From: an uncultured Prevotella sp.
GTDB lineage: Bacteria; Bacteroidota; Bacteroidia; Bacteroidales; Bacteroidaceae
Assembly (NCBI GenBank): GCA_944321295.1
Contig: CALUKU010000002.1
Span: 106,910-170,909, forward strand
DNA: 64,000 nt
Reading direction: 5' to 3'
Made by a program: the position numbers and the translations under genes. A model generated the notes under the pieces. It made no database searches, was not told where the DNA came from, and was given only the letters and a program-made list of their open reading frames with translations. Positions 7,259 through 15,068 of this stretch are shown here, one piece after another (the stretch's first letter is position 1; each line of letters starts with the position of its first letter).

Positions 7259-8368
7259 ATGCGAAGATTATGTGTAACCCTGGCTGCCGCAGCGCTGACG
7301 GCGCTCGCCGCGCAGCCCGTTAATGCTAAAGAGAATATGGAAAACGTACTAAACGAAAAACAGCAGGCCGTCGTCGCCATATCGTGCCTCGAGGCCAAGG
7401 GCGACATCGAGCGCCTCAAGGAGGCCGTCGCCGACGGCCTCGACGCCGGACTGACCGTCAGTCAGGTGAAGGAAGCCCTCTCGCAGCTCTACGCCTACAC
7501 CGGCTTCCCACGCAGCCTTAACGCCCTGGGCGCCCTGCAGGGCGTGCTCGACGAGCGCAAGGCGCAGGGCGTTACCGACGACGAGGGCCGCGACGCCTCG
7601 CCCATGGCCCCCGGCTACGACGCCCTGAGGCAGGGCACCGAGGTGCAGACAAAGCTTAGCGGAAAGGCGTTCAACTACGCCTTCGCCCCCGCCACCGACT
7701 ATTATCTCAAGGCGCACCTCTTCGGCGACATCTTCGCCCGCGACAATCTCACCCACGCCCAGCGCGAGCTGGTCACCGTCAGCGCGCTGGCCGGACTCGA
7801 GGGCTGCGCCTCCCAGCTTAAGTCGCACGTCAGCGGAGCCCGCAACATGGGGCTTACCGACGCCGAGATACGCTCCATACCCGCCGTGCTGGCCGCCAGG
7901 GTGGGCGACGTTGAGGCCTGGCGCGCCCGCAAGGCCATAGCCGAGGTCTACGGCGAAGAGTTCAATGAGGGCCGCCCCGTCAGCGACCCGGTGTTCCCCA
8001 AGGGCGAGCCTAACACGGCCTACGCCAAGTATTTCATAGGCCGTAGCTACCTGGCGCCGCTCTCTACGGGCAAGGTGCCCGTGAGCAACGTCACCTTCGA
8101 GCCGCGTTGCCGCAACAACTGGCACATCCATCACGGCGGCATACAGGTGCTCGTCTGCGTCGGCGGCACCGGCTGGTACCAGGAGTGGGGCAAGCCCGCG
8201 CGCCTGCTTAAGCCCGGCGACGTGGTTGAGATACCCGAGGGCATGAAGCACTGGCACGGCGCCACGCGCGACAGCTGGTTCCAGCACGTGACGTTCACCG
8301 TGGCCGGCGACGGCGCTTCGAACGAATGGCTCGAGCCCGTCACCGACGAGGAGTACGACCGGCTGTAA
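7259..8368 (+). CDS. Secreted carboxymuconolactone decarboxylase-like / cupin fusion
   Basis: A 369-residue protein with an N-terminal signal peptide (hydrophobic residues 5-20, cut near QPVNAKE). Two CMD/AhpD-like regions follow: residues about 30-110 (EKQQAVVAISCLEAKGD) and about 135-225 (LTHAQRELVTVSALAGLEGCASQLKSHV). A cupin domain at about 270-350 has the metal motif NNWHIHHGGIQVLVCVGGTG and the second motif PGDVVEIPEGMKHWHGA. CMD proteins often have CxxC redox activity, but here only single cysteines are seen, so a thiol peroxidase role is doubtful. The substrate is not known. It stands alone, with its own promoter and a large hairpin downstream. Confidence 0.85.
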   Translation: MRRLCVTLAAAALTALAAQPVNAKENMENVLNEKQQAVVAISCLEAKGDIERLKEAVADGLDAGLTVSQVKEALSQLYAYTGFPRSLNALGALQGVLDERKAQGVTDDEGRDASPMAPGYDALRQGTEVQTKLSGKAFNYAFAPATDYYLKAHLFGDIFARDNLTHAQRELVTVSALAGLEGCASQLKSHVSGARNMGLTDAEIRSIPAVLAARVGDVEAWRARKAIAEVYGEEFNEGRPVSDPVFPKGEPNTAYAKYFIGRSYLAPLSTGKVPVSNVTFEPRCRNNWHIHHGGIQVLVCVGGTGWYQEWGKPARLLKPGDVVEIPEGMKHWHGATRDSWFQHVTFTVAGDGASNEWLEPVTDEEYDRL

Positions 8369-8486
8369 GCCCTGACGCCGCCACGGCCGCCCCTGACGCC
8401 CGCCACGGCCCAGCATAATGGATGATTTTTAATTGCTTCCGCCGCCGGCGTATCGGGCCAATCCCGCCGTCTGTCTTGTTTATGAT

Positions 8487-8672
8487 GAGTTCGGCATAAT
8501 GGAAAGATATTCTTGTAGGGACATAATTCATTATGTCCGCACGTTCTGTAAAGAACGTTATTGTATATAAGACAGATTGAATACGCCTCTTCGCGGCGTG
8601 CGGACATAATGAATTATGTCCCTACGAAAGTATGTGTTTTATGTATTTTCGGCATAAAAGTTTATACCGAAC
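8487..8672. repeat. Nested inverted-repeat element, copy 1
   Basis: The core at 8515-8625 starts GTAGGGACATAATTCATTATG and ends with its inverted copy. Each end is itself a palindrome (GGACATAAT...ATTATGTCC). Inside are two small hairpins, TTCTGTAAAGAAC and CGCCTCTTCGCGGCG. The core is flanked by TTCGGCATAA on the left and TTTATACCGAAC on the right, so the whole is a repeat within a repeat. It lies between convergent genes. Confidence 0.85.
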
Positions 8673-8691
8673 CCACGTATTTATAATAAAA

Positions 8692-8759
8692 ATGGATTAA
8701 CAAACGACCGCCCCGACGGCTGCGTGATGCGCCGTCGGGGCGGTCGTTTGTTAATCCAT
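8692..8759. terminator. Perfect 29-bp hairpin, bidirectional terminator
   Basis: Two perfect 29-bp arms around a 10-base loop (8721-8730) sit between the convergent CMD/cupin and LRR genes. The GC-rich core is flanked by A/T-rich ends on both sides, as expected for a terminator acting in both directions. Confidence 0.75.
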
Positions 8760-8791
8760 ATGGTATTTCCTGATTACTTTTACAATTTAAT

Positions 8792-10039
8792 TTACAGGTC
8801 GTATTCCTCAAACTCGGCTATCGTGCCGCTCACGCCGTGGTCGTTGCGGAAGTCGTCAAGCTGCTTGGCGTAGCCTGCCGATGCGCCGCGCGGCACGTAA
8901 ACCTTAACCGCCGCGCCGCAGTCTTGGCTGAGAAGCCACAGCGTCGGGGCAAGTCCTTCGGGCGCTTCGGCGCAGCGCATGTATATCGTGCGCAGGTTGT
9001 CGCATCCGCTGAACGGGCATGTGACGTAGTTGCCCTTATTGTCTGTCGACACGCCTAACGACTTCACGCCGGCCGGTATCGTAATCTCGCTGAACATAGT
9101 GCAGTAAGCGAAGGCCTCGTCGCCGATCGTTTTGAGGGCTGCGGGCAGGGTCACGGCCGACAGTTTGTTGCAAGTCCTGAACGCCCTGTCGCCTATTTCC
9201 TTCACGTTGTCGGGAATGTCGGCCGCCTCAAGGTTGATGCAGTAGTTGAAGGCGTCGGCGCCGATGTTCTCGACGCTGGCCGGTATGCTGATGTTTTTCA
9301 GGCGCGTGCAGTTCCAGAAGGCGCCGTTGCCTATGAAGTAAACGGCGTCAGGCAGCTTGATTGAGGTCATTGCGGTGCAGCTGTTGAAGGCGTCCTTGCC
9401 GATGGAGTCAACAGAGTTGGGCAGATTGACGTCCTTAAGCGCCGTGCATCCGCCGAAGGCTCCGTCGCCAATCCTTGTCGCCCCGTCGGGTATGTCGACC
9501 GACGCGAGGCTCGTGCAGCTTGCGAACGTGTAGGCACCTACGCCTGCCAGGCCTGCCGGCAGCGTGACGTATCGCAGCCGTTCGCATCCGCTGAACACGT
9601 CGCGGCCCATCGCCGCCCCGTCAGGCAGGATTATGCCTTCGAGCGCCTTACAGCCGGTGAACATGTAGTCGCCGATGGTGTCGTTGGCCGTCACGTATTC
9701 CGTTGTGTCTACGGCGTAGTACATCTCTCCGCCCTCCACTATCCTCGCCCCGCTGAGGTCGAGCATTAAGGCCTTGCCCTGGCTGCCGGCGCGCTCGCGT
9801 ATGAATATGATGTCGGTGCCGTTAAGCTCGCCGGTGATTTTTATATTGCCGGCCTTGCCGATGTCGGCCTTGCTTATGTTCTCGGACAGTGTGCCCGCGT
9901 CGTTTATGCTTATGGTTATTTCAGGGGTGAAGTCGCCGGCGTTGCCCGTTGCGTTCTCGTCGTCGTCGCTGCATGCGTTGAGGCCTGCCGCCGCGCAAAC
10001 CGTGAGCAGGCAGAGCACGATTGTCTTGGATTTTTTCAT
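8792..10039 (-). CDS. BspA-like leucine-rich-repeat lipoprotein
   Basis: A 415-residue surface lipoprotein. The start at 10039 gives a signal peptide ending in the lipobox LNAC, then an acidic DDDE stretch typical of Bacteroidota lipoprotein export. From about residue 115 there are roughly ten LRR_5 (Treponema pallidum/BspA type) repeats of about 23 residues with the pattern IG..AF..C..L..V.LP. BspA proteins mediate adhesion to host proteins or other bacteria; the ligand here is unknown. The frame is open 14 codons further upstream, but only the inner ATG gives a proper signal peptide. A 400-nt leader precedes it. Confidence 0.9.
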   Translation of the reverse strand: MKKSKTIVLCLLTVCAAAGLNACSDDDENATGNAGDFTPEITISINDAGTLSENISKADIGKAGNIKITGELNGTDIIFIRERAGSQGKALMLDLSGARIVEGGEMYYAVDTTEYVTANDTIGDYMFTGCKALEGIILPDGAAMGRDVFSGCERLRYVTLPAGLAGVGAYTFASCTSLASVDIPDGATRIGDGAFGGCTALKDVNLPNSVDSIGKDAFNSCTAMTSIKLPDAVYFIGNGAFWNCTRLKNISIPASVENIGADAFNYCINLEAADIPDNVKEIGDRAFRTCNKLSAVTLPAALKTIGDEAFAYCTMFSEITIPAGVKSLGVSTDNKGNYVTCPFSGCDNLRTIYMRCAEAPEGLAPTLWLLSQDCGAAVKVYVPRGASAGYAKQLDDFRNDHGVSGTIAEFEEYDL

Positions 10040-10446
10040 AAATTGTTTCAGATTTAAGAAGTTTCCCTTGAACGCCCACAAGTAGGGAAGGTTGTTTTTT
10101 ATGTTGAAACTTCACGTATACGAAAAAGCGTGGGAGTTCTTTCCTTTGCTAGTCCCACACTTGGAGGCCTTCGCATTGCCCGATAAAGTTGAACGAGCAA
10201 CGCAGAAACCCACGCCAAGATATGTGCACGCGCACTTACTCGGCCGTGGGTCATGACCCATGGACGGCAGGCAGGCGGATATAACACATCCTGTCGGGCA
10301 TCAGCAGTTGCCATGTTCTTGACTTTATCTTTAGGAAGGTTGCGAAGTTTCCAAGTGTCAAGCACAAAGCGCAGCAAACGCCTTATTCATATATGTCTTT
10401 GCCGCCTGGCGTCCGTAGGGCTTGCGCCTTTACGGCATTTGGCGGC
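10040..10446 (-). ncRNA. Long structured leader or small RNA upstream of the LRR gene
   Basis: A perfect promoter at 10451-10458 would start RNA near 10445 and run about 400 nt to the LRR start codon. The first 46 nt (10401-10446) fold as a stacked hairpin: GCCGCC/GGCGGC outside, CCGTA/TACGG in the middle, GGC/GCC inside. Further down are CATGGGTCATGACCCACGG, a GTGGGA...TCCCAC pair, and GAAGTTTC...GAAACTTC. I do not recognise the family. A 92-codon open frame (10099-10377, minus) overlaps it, with no family recognised and no other sign of coding. Confidence 0.4.
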
Positions 10447-10450
10447 TGGG

Positions 10451-10458
10451 CAAAGGTA
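10451..10458 (-). promoter_or_regulatory. Promoter of the LRR leader (-7 box TACCTTTG)
   Basis: TACCTTTG on the minus strand with TTG exactly 20 bp upstream and an A/T-only spacer end. Among the best promoter matches in the window, yet about 410 bp from the nearest start codon. Confidence 0.7.
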
Positions 10459-10522
10459 ATTTATTTTTTATATTTCCGCAAATAAAACATCGGAAATGTT
10501 GTGAAGCGGCGGTTTTATTCAG

Positions 10523-10727
10523 GAGTTCGGTATAAGTTTTATGTAGAAGAATATGGAAACACCTGCTTGTAGGGACATAATTTTGAAGATTGCACCATTA
10601 AGACGCAATCGTGTCCTTAGCCGCGAAGAGGCGTATTCAATCGGTTTTTAAATAACAACGTTCCTTCAGAACGTGCGGACATAATAAATTATGTCCCTAC
10701 AAGCGGTGTTTCCGTTATATCGAACCC
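10523..10727. repeat. Nested inverted-repeat element, copy 2 (alternate left arm)
   Basis: The core at 10569-10700 has the GTAGGGACATAAT / ATTATGTCCCTAC ends and the outer TTCGGTATAAG and TATATCGAA flanks. The left half is replaced by a segment (TTTTGAAGATTGCACCATTAAGA and on to CGTGTCCTTAGCCGCG) that recurs, inverted, in the copy at 53.4 kb. Confidence 0.8.
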
Positions 10728-10775
10728 TCGTCTTATTCAGGGGCTTTTCTTTCCGTAGACGGATGGGTTGACGCC

Positions 10776-12083
10776 TTACTTCAGGTGCGACAACATCCAT
10801 TCCATCTGTCCGCGCTCGGTGTCGTCGGACGTCCAGTGCTCGTTTATCGGGGTGATGAGCGAGTCCTTGGGGCAGGTCAGGGTGTTCCACACGGCGTAGC
10901 TGGTGGTCGGCGGGCAGGTGTTGTCGTTGTAGCCCCACGTCATGTAGGTAGGAGCGGTGATGTGGCGGGCGAAGTTCACCACGTCATAATAGGCCAAGGT
11001 CTTGACGTGCTCGTCGGTCAGCGCGCCCTTCACTTTGTTGAGGTGGGGGTATCCGCCGGTGCGTCCGTCGCGGTAGGCGGCCATGTCGGCCAGGGCCGGG
11101 TGGTTGACTATGCACTGCGTCACGCGGCGGTCAAGGCCGGCGGCCACTATCGCCAATGCTCCGCCCTGGCTGCCGCCCTGCACTATGACGTTGCGTCCGT
11201 CCCACTCGGGCAGGCCCGTCAGCAGGTCGATGCATCGTATGAGCGACAGGTAGACGCGCTTCATGTAGTAGCGGTCGCGGCTGTCGAGGCCGTTGAGCAG
11301 GTAGCCGTTGTCGCGCCCGTTGAAGGCTCTTGATATGTCGTCGAAGGTTTCCTTGGGCAGGCGCGGGTCCAGTCCGTGTATCTCCATCTCCATGCGTACG
11401 CATCCGTTCTCGGCGTAATACTTGTGGCGCAGGGGGTCCTTGATGGTCTTTATGCCGGCTCCGGGAGGGCAGAGCACCACGGGGCACGAGCCGCGGCGGG
11501 CGTGCTTGGGGAAGAAGAGGTAGGCGTAGACGGCCTGGCGCTGCTTGTTGAGCGTCACCTTCACCAGGTAGCAGTCAATCTTGTCGGTGCAGTATTCGTC
11601 GGCCTTCTCCATCGTGTATGCCAGCGGTTGCCGCCTCATTTCCTCTATCTCGGCGTTCCAGAAGGTCATGAAGTCGGCCGGCTCCCTGACCGACGGCTTT
11701 ATCTCGTCCACCGAGAAGCCCACCTTTATGTGGTGTGAGTACTGCTTGCCGTCGACGATGGCCGACAGGTGCAGGTCGCGGAAGCCGGGCGTCTTTCTCG
11801 TGCCGATGTCTATCACGGCACGTCCGTCTTTCAGTTCGGCGGCTCCTATCTTGTCGCCCTCCATCATGTCGTCGGCTATCTCGTAGTGCACCTGGCAGTC
11901 GCGCGGTATGCCGTACTTGTAAAACTGCACCTCGATTTTAGCCTTCTCGCCCGTGTCATACAGCCAGTCGGCATGGTCGGGCACGGTCACCCAGAGGCAG
12001 TCGGAGCGGTAGGGATAGTTCTCGGCGTGCGCCCCGGCCGTTACGGCGACGGCCATCAGCAGCGCAAGTAATAGTTTCTTCAT
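10776..12083 (-). CDS. Secreted acetyl xylan esterase-like hydrolase (CE7)
   Basis: A 435-residue alpha/beta hydrolase with a signal peptide (MKKLLLALLMAVAVTAGAHA). The nucleophile elbow is GGSQGGAL with Ser305; Asp387 (WGYNDNTC) and His416 (NEHW) complete the likely triad. A CPPGAG loop near residue 205 fits the oxyanion region. CE7 enzymes remove acetyl groups from xylan oligosaccharides or cephalosporins; here the signal peptide points to a periplasmic or surface role in glycan use. No polysaccharide utilisation genes lie next to it, so the substrate is open. Confidence 0.88.
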   Translation of the reverse strand: MKKLLLALLMAVAVTAGAHAENYPYRSDCLWVTVPDHADWLYDTGEKAKIEVQFYKYGIPRDCQVHYEIADDMMEGDKIGAAELKDGRAVIDIGTRKTPGFRDLHLSAIVDGKQYSHHIKVGFSVDEIKPSVREPADFMTFWNAEIEEMRRQPLAYTMEKADEYCTDKIDCYLVKVTLNKQRQAVYAYLFFPKHARRGSCPVVLCPPGAGIKTIKDPLRHKYYAENGCVRMEMEIHGLDPRLPKETFDDISRAFNGRDNGYLLNGLDSRDRYYMKRVYLSLIRCIDLLTGLPEWDGRNVIVQGGSQGGALAIVAAGLDRRVTQCIVNHPALADMAAYRDGRTGGYPHLNKVKGALTDEHVKTLAYYDVVNFARHITAPTYMTWGYNDNTCPPTTSYAVWNTLTCPKDSLITPINEHWTSDDTERGQMEWMLSHLK

Positions 12084-12109
12084 GGCTAATGTGTTTTAGT
12101 TTGTTAAGG

Positions 12110-12117
12110 CAAAGGTA
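12110..12117 (-). promoter_or_regulatory. Promoter of the CE7 esterase
   Basis: TACCTTTG on the minus strand with TTG 21 bp upstream and a 26-bp leader to the ATG. The upstream part lies in the AATTAAAA word repeat. Confidence 0.65.
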
Positions 12118-12242
12118 TGAAAATAAATTAAAAATGAACAATTAAAAATTAAAAATTAGGCTGCGCCGTCGCACAGATTGTTCATTTTTTAATTATTCAT
12201 TGTTCATTTTTAATTATTCATTGTTCATTTTTAATTATTCAT
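12118..12242. repeat. AATTAAAAATTA / TTCATTGTTCA word repeat
   Basis: Repeats of AAATTAAAAATT on the left and TTTTTAATTATTCATTGTTCA on the right form an imperfect inverted repeat between the CE7 and AraC genes, and reach the stop codon of the AraC gene. Confidence 0.7.
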
Positions 12243-13198
12243 TCCCCCCTATATTCCTCGGGCGTGCAGCCTGTTGCTTTCTTGAATACGGCGGCGAAGC
12301 ATACCGGTGAGGAGAAGCCGAGCGTGTCAGAAATCTCGCTAACGGCAATCTTGCCGGCCAGCAGCTGCTGCTTTGCCATCGACAGTCGGCGCAGCTGTAC
12401 ATATTCGCTGACGTTCTTGCCGGTCTCGTTTTTGAGCATGTCGTTAAGGTATTCGGACGACATGTCGAGGCGTTGCGCGAAGAAGGATGTCGTAGGCAGT
12501 CCCTTGGTTGCGGCCTGTCCCGACTTCAGGTAGCCGTCGATGGTGCCGTCGAGGCGTGCTATGGCGTCGGCGTTGGCCTCGTGGCGGGTGATGAATTGGC
12601 GGTTGTAGAAGCGGCGGCAGTAGCCCAGCAGCAGGTCGATGGCGTTGCTTATGATGTCTTTGCTGTATTCGTCGACGCCCCAGCATAGCTCGTCCTGTAT
12701 GCAGCCCAGGCATCGCCTGACGACCTTCTCCTCGCAGCACGATATGTGGAGCGACTCGTCCTGGCGGTACTTGAAGAAGGAGTATTCCTTCAGCCTCGCG
12801 CCGAGCGGGGTGCAGCTTACGAGGCTCGGGTGGAAGATCAGCATTTGGCCGTCGTTGGTTTCAAGGTCGATGGCCTTACGCGGGGTGACGAAGAGCAGCG
12901 TGCCGTCGGTGAAGTCGTAGGGCCGCCGGCCGTATTTCTCCGCGTCCTTGGCGTTGTGCTTGAACACCACGGCGTAGCAGTCGGTCTTCATCCGGCTGCC
13001 GTCGCAGGGCGACGACATGTCGATGAGGCTCACCAGCGGGTGCAGCGTTTCGGCGTTGAAGGCCCTGTTACACTCGCATACGTAGTTGGTAAGCCCGTCG
13101 CAAGCCTCCCGATGGCCCCTCACGTCCTTCCCAAGTGGAGGAGTCTTATATGCTTCCGCGGCTTGTTCTTCCATACTGGATATGTGAATATGCTTCAT
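12239..13198 (-). CDS. AraC family regulator 1
   Basis: A 319-residue protein. Residues about 45-165 form a cupin-like effector domain; the C-terminal 100 residues hold the two AraC helix-turn-helix motifs, FFAQRLDMSSEYLNDMLKNETGKNVSEYV and VSEISDTLGFSSPVCFAAVFKKATGCTPEEYR. The N-terminal stretch KTPPLGKDVRG is encoded by a palindromic CCTTCCCAAGTGGAGG repeat, as in argC, so the real start may be further downstream. It resembles the next gene, AraC regulator 2, in length and layout, which suggests a duplication. Target genes are unknown; the CE7 gene lies directly downstream on the same strand. Confidence 0.88.
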   Translation of the reverse strand: MKHIHISSMEEQAAEAYKTPPLGKDVRGHREACDGLTNYVCECNRAFNAETLHPLVSLIDMSSPCDGSRMKTDCYAVVFKHNAKDAEKYGRRPYDFTDGTLLFVTPRKAIDLETNDGQMLIFHPSLVSCTPLGARLKEYSFFKYRQDESLHISCCEEKVVRRCLGCIQDELCWGVDEYSKDIISNAIDLLLGYCRRFYNRQFITRHEANADAIARLDGTIDGYLKSGQAATKGLPTTSFFAQRLDMSSEYLNDMLKNETGKNVSEYVQLRRLSMAKQQLLAGKIAVSEISDTLGFSSPVCFAAVFKKATGCTPEEYRGE

Positions 13199-13305
13199 TC
13201 GATTGTCATGTCAATATTGGTGTGCCCTTTCCCGAAGTTGCCGAGGTGTTCCGTTCACCTCCCGTGGGGAGGACGTGAGTGGCTTCCGGTTGTCGGCCTC
13301 CCGTC

Positions 13306-14214
13306 TTACTCCGCCGCCACTTTCCTGTATTCGTTGGGCGTCATGCCCGTGCTGCGCTTGAAGTAGCGGTTGAAGTGCTGCGAGTATTGGAAGCCCAGGC
13401 CGTAGCTGATCTCGCTTACGGTCTTCGTGGTGCCCAGCAGCTCGTCCTTTGCCAGGTCGATTATCTTTGTCTGGATGTACTCCTGCGGCGTGCGTCCGGT
13501 TTCCTTCTTCACGAGGTCGCCGAAGTAGTTGGGCGACAGGAAGCACTTCTCGGCGAAGTATCTTACCGACGGCAGGCCCTGCACGGCGGCCGTGTTGCCC
13601 TGGAAATACTTGTCGAGCTCTTCCTCGAACTTTGACAGCACGTCCATGTTGGCCGTCTTGCGGGTGATGAACTGGCGCTCGTAGAACCTCATGCAGTAGT
13701 CAAGCAGCAGCTCTATGTTGCGGCAGATGAGCTTCTTGCTGTGCCCGTCGATGGGCCGCTCAATCTCTATGCGTATCTTCTCGAGGCAGTCGCGGTAGAT
13801 GGCTTTCTCTTGTTCCGACAGGTGTAGGGCCTCGCGCGACGTGTAGGCGAAAAAGGAGTATTGCTTTATTCCCTGCCCGAGCGACGTGCCGCGGATGAGG
13901 TCGGGGTGGAACAGCAGGCCCTGCGACCGGGGCTTGAAGTCGGGGCGGAACTTCACCTTGACCACCTGTCCCGGGGCGAAGCTCGTCACCGTGCCCTCCT
14001 GGTAGTCGTAAGGCATGCGCCCGTAGGTTATGTCGCCGCAGTAGGTCTGCTTCAGGAACAGCGCGTAGACGCCGTACTGGTAGGCCACTTCGCCGCTGAA
14101 CGGGAATTGCTTTACGTTGTCCTCGTTGATGACCGTCACCAGCGGGTGGCGTGTCTCAATGCCCATCGCGCGGTTGTAGTCGTCAATCGAGTCAATTCTG
14201 AATGTCGTTTCCAT
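13306..14214 (-). CDS. AraC family regulator 2
   Basis: A 302-residue regulator with an N-terminal effector domain (GILLFHP-like GLLFHPDLIRGTSLG) and a C-terminal AraC DNA-binding domain (YFAEKCFLSPNYFGDLVKKETG and VSEISYGLGFQYSQHFNRYFKRSTGMTPNEYR). An AGGAGG lies 7 bp before the ATG at 14214, an unusually good Shine-Dalgarno for this phylum. Three tandem promoter cassettes precede it. It shares the EEK/QFITR and layout features of AraC regulator 1. Confidence 0.9.
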   Translation of the reverse strand: METTFRIDSIDDYNRAMGIETRHPLVTVINEDNVKQFPFSGEVAYQYGVYALFLKQTYCGDITYGRMPYDYQEGTVTSFAPGQVVKVKFRPDFKPRSQGLLFHPDLIRGTSLGQGIKQYSFFAYTSREALHLSEQEKAIYRDCLEKIRIEIERPIDGHSKKLICRNIELLLDYCMRFYERQFITRKTANMDVLSKFEEELDKYFQGNTAAVQGLPSVRYFAEKCFLSPNYFGDLVKKETGRTPQEYIQTKIIDLAKDELLGTTKTVSEISYGLGFQYSQHFNRYFKRSTGMTPNEYRKVAAE

Positions 14215-14240
14215 GCGTATTTCCTCCTGTTTTTTACATA

Positions 14241-14452
14241 TGCAAAGAAAGATAATGCAAACGAGCGGAAAGTGAGCTTGCTCACAATTTCCCGAGTGCA
14301 GCTTATCTTATGCAAAGATAATGCAAACGAGCGGAAAGAAAGTTTACTTTCAATTTCCCGAGTGCAGCTTATCTTATGCAAAGATAATGCAAACGAGCGG
14401 AAAGAAAGTTTACTTTCAATTTCCCGAGTGCAGCTTATCTTATGCAAAGATA
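14241..14452 (-). repeat. Three tandem promoter cassettes upstream of AraC 2
   Basis: Units at 14241-14310 (70 bp), 14311-14376 and 14377-14442 (66 bp each, identical), plus the start of a fourth. Read on the minus strand each has AAGATAAGCTGCACTCGGG, a palindrome, then TTTCCGCTCGTTTGCATTATC and TTTGC, which contains the -7 box TATCTTTG. In unit 1 the palindrome is GTGAGC/GCTCAC; in units 2 and 3 it is GAAAGT/ACTTTC. The changes are paired, so the palindrome itself is conserved. Confidence 0.85.
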
Positions 14453-14519
14453 CGTTTTATCCGCCGAAAGCCGTGTGCATCTTTTACAGATTTTGTTATC
14501 CTTATTACTTTTTCAGGCT

Positions 14520-14553
14520 TGCCGCCGGGCCGTCCGTGGCAAGCCTGTAACTG
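14520..14553. terminator. Hairpin CAGGCTTGCC/GGCAAGCCTG
   Basis: A perfect 10-bp inverted repeat with a GC-rich loop in the 850-bp gap between AraC regulator 2 and the RluA-type gene. No clear T-run follows on the minus strand, so its role is uncertain. Confidence 0.4.
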
Positions 14554-14572
14554 TTTGATAATCAGCGGCTAC

Positions 14573-14640
14573 GCCGAAGGCCGTCTTTTAGCGTGTAAAA
14601 GACGGCCTTTTTGCGTGCGATTGACGGCCTTCGGGAGGGC
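14573..14640. repeat. AAAGGC-type palindromic repeat, copy 3
   Basis: GCCGTCTTTTAGCGTGTAAAAGACGGC hairpin followed by a second GACGGCC word, preceded by TTTGATAATCAG, a motif also seen before the copy at 50.87 kb. Confidence 0.75.
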
Positions 14641-14728
14641 GAAAGACGGAGATTTGCGGTTCATTCGCAAATCTGTTGGATGTAAATTCACTCTTACATT
14701 CAAATAACAATAAAAGGCGCAGAACTTT

Positions 14729-14839
14729 GTAGGTACATAATTTATTATGTCCGCACGTTTCGAAGAAACGTATTTTAGTAGTGACACTCTAAGGATACGC
14801 CCCTCCGTGGCGTGCGGACATAATAAATTATGTACTTAC
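14729..14839. repeat. Nested inverted-repeat element, copy 3 (degraded)
   Basis: Same core as the other copies, but the ends read GTAGGTACATAA and TTATGTACTTAC rather than GGGACATAA; both ends carry the same G-to-T type change. The outer TTCGGTATAAG flanks are missing. Confidence 0.75.
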
Positions 14840-15068
14840 TTTAAGGATGCGTTATTTAGCCCGTGACAGCCCATAAGCGTATCATATGCATCCAAAAGGT
14901 TTGCGGATGAACCGAGATTTGCGGATGAACCAGTTATTGAAGTTAAAGAAGTTAGAGGTAAATGCCTGGTAAATTAAAAATGAACAATGAATAATGAAAA
15001 ATGCGATGGTCTTGAAAGTTGTTTATTTTCGGTTTTACCTTTTTACTTTTTTACCCTTTTACCTTTCC

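Noticed and set aside
7349-8416. Minus-strand frame opposite the CMD/cupin gene
   Set aside because: Shadow; the plus strand has a signal peptide and clear domains.
10253-10459. Plus-strand 68-codon frame in the LRR leader region
   Set aside because: No start signal, overlaps a perfect minus-strand promoter and a structured RNA.
14241-14442. CRISPR array
   Set aside because: The units are directly abutting, 66-70 bp, with no unique spacers, and no cas genes are present.
14136-14447. Minus-strand frame with repeated SFRSFALSLHKISCTREIESK peptide units cut short here
   Set aside because: It is the translation of the three promoter cassettes; periodic only because the DNA repeats.
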